A stretch of 37,797 nt of DNA from Umezawaea tangerina. GTDB lineage: Bacteria; Actinomycetota; Actinomycetes; Mycobacteriales; Pseudonocardiaceae. Location of the stretch: positions 1 to 37,797 of the forward strand of contig NZ_PVTF01000021.1 of the NCBI RefSeq assembly GCF_003002815.1, in the 5' to 3' direction. The notes below the pieces were generated by a model. It did no database searches. It saw only the letters and a list, made by a program, of their open reading frames with translations, and had not been told where the DNA came from. A program made the translations under genes and the position numbers. This document shows, piece after piece, positions 31,989 to 37,797 of this stretch. Positions within the stretch are counted from its first letter, which is position 1. The number at the start of each line of letters is the position of its first letter.

Positions 31989-34016
31989 TCACGAGCCGCT
32001 GTAGCCGAGCCAGTCGAGGTTGACCCTCCCGGTGTCGGCCGCCCCGTAGGAGAACGTCACCACCGGGTCGAGCCCGCTCACCGGCACGCCGTCGAAAGTC
32101 GCGGTGCCCCAGGCGTCCCAGCTGTCCGAGACCTTCGGGAAGCTCACCTGCCGCACCGCGCGACCGTCCACCGACAGCGTCATCGTGCGCGCGTCGCTGT
32201 TGGCGTTCGCGTACCTCAGGGTGACCGAACCGGTGCCCTGCCCGGCCGACGCGCGGTGCACCGTGAACGACGACGCGGCGCCCTGAGCCCAGAACCCGTC
32301 GACGAAGGCGCGGCCGGAGTACCCGGTGTGGTTGTCGTTGGTCTTGACGCCGCCGGTGTTGCGGGCGTCCTCCGCGTCCAGCCGAGCCGGTGACGGGCAA
32401 CCGGAGACCGGGCCGCCGATGTCGGAGCAGCGGTCCTGCGCGTCGGGCACCCCGTCGCCGTCGCGGTCACCGGCGGCCGCTCCCGTCAGCGTGATCTCGA
32501 CGGTGTGCGCGCCCGTGAGCGAGGCGGGGATCTCGGCGCGGGCCTGCTGACCGTCGACCTTCACCGAGCCGATCGTGGTGCCGGCTCCGCGCAGGGTGAT
32601 GGTCAGGTCGGCGTCGCGGTAACGCAGGTTCTGCAGGGTCACGTCGCCCCAGCCCGCGGGCAGGTTCGGCGCGAAGGTCAGCGCCTGGTCGGTGGGCCGC
32701 AGGCCGAACAGTCCGGTGTGGACCATGTCGAGGAACGCCGTGGCGGACCAGGTCTGGTCGGGTTCGGAGCCCCAGTGGAACTTCACCGTGTCCCCGAGCC
32801 TCTGGTAGCCGCCGTCGACGACGCCGGTGTTGCCGTTGTAGATCTCCCAGAAGCCGCTGTTGTTGTTCGCCAGCTTCGCCAGCCGCGTCACCTCCGCGGC
32901 GAACCCGCTCTGGTTTCCCTGACGCGCCAGCGCCTTGGCCCACAGCCCCTGGACCAGCGGCCAGATGATCGCGTTGTGCCTGCCGGGCTGCGCGTCGGAG
33001 TAGCGGTCCCAGTTCGGGTAGGTGTCGGGCATGCCCCACGTCATGGAACGGGCGCGCGAGATGATCGACTGCGCCTGCGCCGGGGTCGCGATGTCGAAGA
33101 GCAGCGCGAACGCGAGCCCGGTGCCCTCCTGGTAGGCACCGGGCGTCCCGTTCGCGAGCAGCTGGTAGTTGTACAGCCCCGTCTGGGCGTTCCAGAAGTA
33201 CCGGTTGATCGCGGTCTTGAGCGCCGCCGCCTTGGTGCGGTAGCCGGCGGCGTCCTGCGACTGCCCCACCCGGTCGGCCATGTTCGCCGCGTTGACGTAC
33301 GCGGCGTAGTAGACCTCGTTGGTGCTCAGGTACATCCCGCTCGCCACACCGGGCCACGGCATGCTGCCGGTGCTGACCGACTCGGTCGCGTCGGCGGGCG
33401 GAGCGGGGTAACCGGCGATGCCGTCGTTGAAGAACGAGGCGCCGACGAACAACCCGTAGGTGGCGTTGAAGCCCGCCGAGCCCGCGCGTTCGCGGATCGC
33501 CAGGGTGTTCTTGGCGGTGCGGTAGGCGTTGTCGAGGAACGCCCGGTCGCCGGTGACGAGGTAGTGGTTCCACGCTGCGGTGAGCCAGATGACCTGGTCC
33601 CACTGCTGGTCGTCCTGCTGCACGCGCAGAGCGCCCGCGGAGTCCTTGTCCACCACGGCCCACAGCGTGTTCTCGGCCAGTGCGGGCGACAGCAGACTGG
33701 TGGCGTTCCAGCTGTTGACCGACGCGTCGCGGGTCCACGGCTGCTGGTAGCCACCACCCGCGCGGACGAAGCCGACCGCCGGGTCCTGCAGGCCGCTCCG
33801 GTTGTAGCGCGAGTCGTAGCCCAACGTGTTCACCCGCAGCAGGTTGTCCAGCGCGGCCGCGTACGCGTTGCCGTACAGCTCCTGGCTCGACGGGTTCGCG
33901 AACCGGAGCGACGGTGCCTGCGCGGCTCCCGCCGTCCCCGGAGGCACACCGATGACCACGCCGCACATCGCCACGATCACCAGCAGGACACGGTGGATCC
34001 GCCGCCGAAGGCTCAT
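31989..34016 (-). CDS. Secreted glycoside hydrolase ((alpha/alpha)6 type) with thrombospondin-3 and CBM35-like modules
   Basis: This 675-residue exported enzyme has a signal peptide at about 1-32. A toroidal (alpha/alpha)6 catalytic domain (about 38-490) has motifs such as PWTRDASVNSWNAT, QDDQQWDQVIWLTAAW, WDRYSDAQPGRHNAIIWPL and HWGSEPDQTWSATAFLDMV. It resembles trehalase/GH63-like and rhamnosidase-like enzymes, and the exact family and sugar are uncertain. A calcium-binding DRDGDGVPDAQDRC thrombospondin-type-3 repeat (about 517-535) precedes a C-terminal CBM35-like domain (about 544-675, AEDARNTGGVKTNDNH...LDWLGYSGS). The ATG at 34016 follows a GGAGAGG site; an earlier in-frame start adds no signal character. 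It appears monocistronic. Confidence 0.88.
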   Translation of the reverse strand: MSLRRRIHRVLLVIVAMCGVVIGVPPGTAGAAQAPSLRFANPSSQELYGNAYAAALDNLLRVNTLGYDSRYNRSGLQDPAVGFVRAGGGYQQPWTRDASVNSWNATSLLSPALAENTLWAVVDKDSAGALRVQQDDQQWDQVIWLTAAWNHYLVTGDRAFLDNAYRTAKNTLAIRERAGSAGFNATYGLFVGASFFNDGIAGYPAPPADATESVSTGSMPWPGVASGMYLSTNEVYYAAYVNAANMADRVGQSQDAAGYRTKAAALKTAINRYFWNAQTGLYNYQLLANGTPGAYQEGTGLAFALLFDIATPAQAQSIISRARSMTWGMPDTYPNWDRYSDAQPGRHNAIIWPLVQGLWAKALARQGNQSGFAAEVTRLAKLANNNSGFWEIYNGNTGVVDGGYQRLGDTVKFHWGSEPDQTWSATAFLDMVHTGLFGLRPTDQALTFAPNLPAGWGDVTLQNLRYRDADLTITLRGAGTTIGSVKVDGQQARAEIPASLTGAHTVEITLTGAAAGDRDGDGVPDAQDRCSDIGGPVSGCPSPARLDAEDARNTGGVKTNDNHTGYSGRAFVDGFWAQGAASSFTVHRASAGQGTGSVTLRYANANSDARTMTLSVDGRAVRQVSFPKVSDSWDAWGTATFDGVPVSGLDPVVTFSYGAADTGRVNLDWLGYSGS

Positions 34017-34233
34017 CCCGCACACCTCTCCGGCACCGGTACCCCGCGGCCGGGCCGCGGACCAGTGCACCACGAAACGGTGCTCACGGAACGTGTCGAC
34101 AACGATCCTGTCCGTTCCTGTCAGGCTGGCGTGTGGACCGGCGGACAGCCCGGTTCCCGCCGCCGGGTCCACCTCCCCGCCGGGTCGAGCCGATCCACGG
34201 CCCGGCCACCCGGATCGTTTCCCGTCCGGGGTG

Positions 34234-34986
34234 TCAGACCGCCCTCGCCAATCGGCCGCCGTCCACGACGATGGTCTGGCCGGTCAGGAAGCTCGCGCGG
34301 TCGCTCGCGACGAAAACGACGACCTCGGCGATTTCCTCCGGCGTGCCGAGACGGCCTAGCGGATTGCTTTCGGCCATTGTCCGGAATTCCTCGGCGCCCA
34401 TGAACTCGGTCACGTTCTCACTCGCCACCGTGCCCGGCGCGACGGAGTTGACCCGGACGTTGTCGGGACCCCATTCGGTGGCCCACGACCTGGTGTAGGA
34501 CTCGATCGCCGCCTTTTGCGCGCCGTAGGTGGACATGTGCGGCATGTGACGCGCGCCGGCGATGCTGCTGATGTTGATGACGGCGCCGCCGCCACGGGCG
34601 GCCATTCCCCTGGCGAAGCCCGCGGTCAGGGCGAAGGCCGCCCGGATGTTGACGTCCCAGGACTCGGCGTTCGCGTCGAGGTCCTGGTCGAGGCTCGGCC
34701 TGACGCTCTCCCGGTAGCTCGCCGCGTTGTTGACGAGGACGTCGACGTCACCGGCCTCCTTGACGAGCCGGTCGACCTCGGCGGGGTCAGCGAGGTCGGC
34801 GAGGATGAACCGGGCCTCACCGCCCGCCGCGACGATGTCGGCGACGACGCCGTCCCCGCGCTCCCGGTGCCGTCCCGTGATCAGCACCACGGCGCCGTCA
34901 CGGGCGAACGCGTGCGCGATCGCGGAGCCGATTCCGCCCCGTGATCCCGCTCCGGTGATCAGGACGTTCTTCTTCGTCGAGCTCAT
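34234..34986 (-). CDS. Short-chain dehydrogenase/reductase (classical SDR)
   Basis: This 250-residue SDR has TGAGSRGGIG (11-20, an insert of Arg-Gly compared with the usual motif), NNAAS (86-90), Ser140/141, YGAQK (Y154, K158) and VDGG near the end. The family reduces 3-oxoacyl or other carbonyls with NAD(P)H. The ATG at 34986 begins just before the Rossmann strand. It is divergent from the LysR-type regulator at 35176, and a palindromic operator lies between them, so it is probably that regulator's target. Confidence 0.92.
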   Translation of the reverse strand: MSSTKKNVLITGAGSRGGIGSAIAHAFARDGAVVLITGRHRERGDGVVADIVAAGGEARFILADLADPAEVDRLVKEAGDVDVLVNNAASYRESVRPSLDQDLDANAESWDVNIRAAFALTAGFARGMAARGGGAVINISSIAGARHMPHMSTYGAQKAAIESYTRSWATEWGPDNVRVNSVAPGTVASENVTEFMGAEEFRTMAESNPLGRLGTPEEIAEVVVFVASDRASFLTGQTIVVDGGRLARAV

Positions 34987-35130
34987 GGCTTTGTTCGGCC
35001 TTTCTGGTGTGGCGCGCGTCGGTGGACGCGAGCGCCATTGTCGGGAGGCGCGGTCATTCCGCGCTTTTCCCGGATCGGCTGTGCAATTCAGAAGGTACGC
35101 AAGTAGTCGACATAGGCGCAAAGAGTCGCT

Positions 35131-35161
35131 TGCTATGATTCACATAGAACACTTCTATGTG
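35131..35161. promoter_or_regulatory. LysR-type operator and extended -10 promoter
   Basis: A perfect 9-bp inverted repeat CACATAGAA-CAC-TTCTATGTG (35141-35161) contains the LysR T-N11-A motif (T35145, A35157). A second half-site CTATG (35133-35137) pairs with the CATAG at 35143-35147. An extended -10 (TGCTATGAT, 35131-35139) for the LysR gene overlaps it, suggesting autoregulation. Confidence 0.78.
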
Positions 35162-35175
35162 GCGAGGCGGCTCCG

Positions 35176-36078
35176 ATGAACCTGCGGCAGTACGAGTACG
35201 CGCTTACCGTGGCCGAGGAGGGCAGCATCACGGCGGCGGCCGAGCGGCTGGGGGTGGCGCAGCCCTCGCTGTCCCAGCAGATCGGCACGCTGGAGAAGCA
35301 GGTCGGGGTGCGCCTGTTCACCCGGACCCCGCAGGGGATGCTGCCGACGGCGGCGGGCCGGGCCTTCCTGGTGGAGGCGGAGGTCGCCACCACCGCGTCC
35401 CGGCGCGCGCTCACGGCCGCCCGCTCCGCCGACGCCGACCTGACGGGCGAGCTGGTCATCGCCGTCTACCTGGGACTCGGGACCCGCGTGCTGCCGCGCG
35501 CACTCGGCGAGCTGCGCCGCCGTCACCCCCACCTGGAGGTGACGATCCACGAGGAGCCCGACCCCGCCGACATGGAGCGGCTCACGCGCCTGGGCACGCT
35601 CGACATGGTCCTGGTGCACGAGATCCCGTCCGGGTGCACCTTCGACGTCCACCCGCTGGGCAGGGAGTCCTACGTCGCCGTGCTGCCGGAGGGCCACCCG
35701 CTGCTGCGCCGGGACAAGCCGCTCCTCCTCGAGGACCTGGCCCACGAGGGGTGGGTGCGCTTCCGCCGCGGCAGCAAGCTCGACGAGTACCTGGCGGGCC
35801 TGCTCGCCGGTCGCGGCCCCGCCCCGCGGACGGTCGGCCGGGCCTCGCAGATCTCCACCGCGGTGCGGCTCGCCGCGGAAGGCCTCGGCGTCACCGTCGC
35901 GCCGTCCTCCGCGATCCCCGACGGCTTCGAGCACCTGACCCGTCCGCTCCGCCCGAACCTCTCCGAGCCGGTGATCGCGGGTCTCCGCCCCTCACCGGGC
36001 CGGGCCGAGATCGCCCTGCTGGACCAGCTGAGCCGGCAGGACTGGTCGGGCGGCGGGGTCGGCGCGTCCCGGCGTTGA
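35176..36078 (+). CDS. LysR-family transcriptional regulator
   Basis: This 300-residue LysR-type regulator has a winged helix-turn-helix at 1-62 (MNLRQYEYALTVAEEGSITAAAERLGVAQPSLSQQIGTLE) and a periplasmic-binding-like effector domain (about 92-295). The ATG at 35176 has GAGGCGG upstream. It is divergent from the SDR at 34234-34986. Its own promoter overlaps the palindrome at 35133-35161. The co-inducer is unknown. The C-terminal tail (SGGGVGASRR) is not conserved. Confidence 0.95.
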   Translation: MNLRQYEYALTVAEEGSITAAAERLGVAQPSLSQQIGTLEKQVGVRLFTRTPQGMLPTAAGRAFLVEAEVATTASRRALTAARSADADLTGELVIAVYLGLGTRVLPRALGELRRRHPHLEVTIHEEPDPADMERLTRLGTLDMVLVHEIPSGCTFDVHPLGRESYVAVLPEGHPLLRRDKPLLLEDLAHEGWVRFRRGSKLDEYLAGLLAGRGPAPRTVGRASQISTAVRLAAEGLGVTVAPSSAIPDGFEHLTRPLRPNLSEPVIAGLRPSPGRAEIALLDQLSRQDWSGGGVGASRR

Positions 36079-36094
36079 GCGCTGCCGCGACAGC

Positions 36095-36112
36095 CTCGTC
36101 GGACTCGACGAG
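36095..36112 (+). terminator. Terminator hairpin after the LysR gene
   Basis: A 7-bp stem CTCGTCG-GACT-CGACGAG lies 17 bp beyond the stop at 36078. Confidence 0.5.
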
Positions 36113-36267
36113 CGCCTGATCCGCTGTCGATGCCGTCCCACATCCCGGTGCCGGGACGTGCTTGGTCGCGGGAGGGCGGAAGCCCGACTTCCGGCCCGTT
36201 GATCGGGTTCGGGACGGGCCGGCAGGTTGTCATGGAGGGTGCTTGTCGATGCCTGCCGGTGGTCATG

Positions 36268-36281
36268 CCGGGTTAACCCGG
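36268..36281. promoter_or_regulatory. 14-bp perfect palindrome upstream of phospholipase C
   Basis: CCGGGTTAACCCGG lies 50 bp before the phospholipase start at 36331. It is a possible operator. The GTTAACC core resembles one half of a Pho box, but no 11-bp-spaced direct repeat was found. Confidence 0.35.
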
Positions 36282-36330
36282 TGCGGTGAGCATCGCCGGG
36301 CGCCGCCCTGCGCCCGGACGAGGAGATGTG

Positions 36331-37797
36331 ATGAAACGCCGTTCCCTGCTGAAGGCCGCCGCCGCGGGTTCCGGGTTGGCCCTGTTGCCGGTCAGCCTGC
36401 GACGGGCACTGGCGATGGAGGCTCCCGCGGGCGGGTTGGACGCGGTGGAGCACGTGGTGGTGTTCATGCAGGAGAACCGGTCGTTCGACCACTACTTCGG
36501 CACGTTGCGCGGGGTGCGCGGGTTCAACGACCCGGTGGCGATCACGCTGCCCGACGGCGGTCCGGTGTTCCGCCAGCCCAACGGGTCCGGGCACCTGCTC
36601 CCGTACCGGGTGGGCGACGAGTTCATGTCGGGGACGCCGCACGGGTGGGCGGACGGGCACCGGGCCTGGAACGACGGGCGGCACGACCAGTGGGTGGCGC
36701 AGAAGGGGGTGCGGACGATGACGCACCTGGATCGCGCGGGCCTGCCGTTCTACCACGCGTTGGCCGACGCGTTCACGGTGTGCGACGCCTACCACTGCTC
36801 GGAGGCGGGACCGACGAACCCGAACCGCTTCTACCTGTTCTCCGGGACGATCGGCTACGAGCCGGGCACCACGAAGCGGGCGATCGGCAACGACAGCTGG
36901 CAGAACCCCGGCCACACCGGGTACACGTGGACGAGCTACGCGGAGCGGTTGCAGCAGGCCGGGCGGTCGTGGCGGGTGTACCAGGAGTGGGACAACTACG
37001 GCGACAACTCGTTGGACTACTTCGCGTCGTTCCTCGCGGTGGGGCGCAAGGCGTTGGCGGCGACGAAGGACTCGGCGGGCAAGGCGTACGCGAAGCTGGA
37101 GTACTTCTACTACGACGTGGCCTCGGCCTCGGCGGCGCGGCGGGAGGAACTGCTGGCGCAGCTGGACAAGGGCGTGGCGGCGTTGTCCGCGGCGGACCGG
37201 TCGCTCTACGACCGGGGGCTGGCGCGGCAGCGGACGGGGGAGCTGGCGTCGGTGTTCCGGGCGGACGTCGCGGCGGGGCGGTTGCCCGCGGTGTCGTGGG
37301 TGGTGGCGCCGGAGTCGCAGAGCGAGCACCCGGACTGGGGGCCGAACACCGGGGCCGAGCTGGTGAAGCGGGTGCTGGACGCGATCGCGGCGAACCCGGA
37401 GGTGTGGCGCAAGACGGTGTTCCTGCTCAACTACGACGAGAACGACGGGTTCTTCGACCACGTCCCGCAGCCCGCGCCGCCGGTGTCGCCGTCGCAGGGG
37501 CTCTCCACGGCGGCGGTGGCCGACGAGATCTACGACGGGTGGCCCATCGGGCTGGGGCAGCGGGTGCCGCTGCTGGTGGTGTCTCCCTGGAGCCGCGGTG
37601 GGAAGGTGTGCTCGGAGGTGTTCGACCACACGTCGGTGCTGCGGCTGTTGGAGCGCTGGACGGGTGTCGCCGAGCCGAACATCTCGCCGTGGCGGCGCGC
37701 GGTGTGCGGCGACCTGACCTCGGCGCTGGACCTGTCGGGGACGGGGACCTGTCCGGCGTTGCCCGCGCCGGTGCCGACGTCCGGACCGCGGCCCACC
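36331..37797 (+). CDS. Phospholipase C, phosphocholine-specific type (partial at 3' end)
   Basis: The first 489 codons of a Tat-exported phosphoesterase are in the window, and no stop is reached. MKRRSLLKAAAAGSGLAL is a twin-arginine signal with the R-R-x-L-L-K pattern. The phosphoesterase motif ENRSFDHYFG (48-57), EAGPTNPNRFYLFSG, and NYDENDGFFDHV are diagnostic of the bacterial non-haemolytic phospholipase C/acid phosphatase family (AcpA-PlcC), and the region after FDHTSVLRLLERWTGV matches the end of the catalytic domain. Full-length relatives are about 680-700 residues with extra C-terminal domains. It would release phosphocholine or phosphate from lipids outside the cell. The ATG at 36331 has an AGGAG site. 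Confidence 0.92.
   Translation, partial: MKRRSLLKAAAAGSGLALLPVSLRRALAMEAPAGGLDAVEHVVVFMQENRSFDHYFGTLRGVRGFNDPVAITLPDGGPVFRQPNGSGHLLPYRVGDEFMSGTPHGWADGHRAWNDGRHDQWVAQKGVRTMTHLDRAGLPFYHALADAFTVCDAYHCSEAGPTNPNRFYLFSGTIGYEPGTTKRAIGNDSWQNPGHTGYTWTSYAERLQQAGRSWRVYQEWDNYGDNSLDYFASFLAVGRKALAATKDSAGKAYAKLEYFYYDVASASAARREELLAQLDKGVAALSAADRSLYDRGLARQRTGELASVFRADVAAGRLPAVSWVVAPESQSEHPDWGPNTGAELVKRVLDAIAANPEVWRKTVFLLNYDENDGFFDHVPQPAPPVSPSQGLSTAAVADEIYDGWPIGLGQRVPLLVVSPWSRGGKVCSEVFDHTSVLRLLERWTGVAEPNISPWRRAVCGDLTSALDLSGTGTCPALPAPVPTSGPRPT

Noticed and set aside
36268-36281. Pho box for the phospholipase C gene
   Set aside because: Only a single palindrome with GTTAACC is present; the 11-bp direct repeats of PhoP sites are not found.

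Overview
The window is high-GC actinobacterial DNA (strong G/C third-position bias, GTG starts, probable leaderless regulators, SARP/AfsR-, StrR- and BldB/MmyB-era regulator families). The mix suggests a filamentous actinomycete, plausibly of the Pseudonocardiaceae (Saccharothrix/Actinosynnema/Lentzea-like). That placement is inference from gene content only. No rRNA, tRNA, CRISPR array, insertion sequence or replication origin was seen.

Region 1 (about 1-4,130) is a surface-signalling cluster: an ECF sigma factor and a membrane-anchored DUF4232 protein in a two-gene minus-strand operon, a divergent membrane Ser/Thr kinase, and two further exported DUF4232 proteins, closed by a strong terminator hairpin. 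Region 2 (4,125-16,400) is oxidative metabolism under local regulators. It holds an MmyB-type regulator divergent from an NAD-dependent epimerase/reductase, an SDR, a TetR/aldehyde dehydrogenase pair with two clear palindromic operators, and a TetR divergent from an operon of Baeyer-Villiger-type monooxygenase, SnoaL-like protein and quinone oxidoreductase. Three operator copies at exact 30-bp spacing precede that operon. A third TetR is divergent from a secreted alpha/beta-hydrolase, followed by a DinB-type enzyme.

Region 3 (16,430-20,280, minus strand) carries an anti-sigma-type ATPase, a second membrane Ser/Thr kinase, a second MmyB-type regulator and an SDR. Region 4 (20,280-22,830) holds a StrR/ParB-like pathway regulator followed by decayed remnants of an ATP-grasp-like gene and a formyltransferase-like gene, with a terminator still in place. 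It looks like an eroded biosynthetic locus. An MFS exporter follows.

Region 5 (24,200-30,420) is the most unusual part. Two translationally coupled exported proteins (ATGA overlap) each join a different predicted peptidoglycan-cleaving domain (NlpC/P60-like; lysozyme/transglycosylase-like) to a tryptophan-rich seven-repeat domain, predicted to be a seven-bladed PLL/DUF346-type lectin propeller. A 1000-residue SARP/NB-ARC/TPR regulator is read divergently from a good promoter. Region 6 (30,420-37,797) has a second secreted tripeptidyl-aminopeptidase-like hydrolase, a secreted multidomain glycoside hydrolase with a CBM35-like module, an SDR/LysR divergent pair with an overlapping palindromic operator, and a Tat-exported phospholipase C that runs off the end.

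Overall the window is an accessory-type segment: many small divergent regulator/enzyme pairs, seven or more exported proteins, and well-formed terminators between convergent genes.
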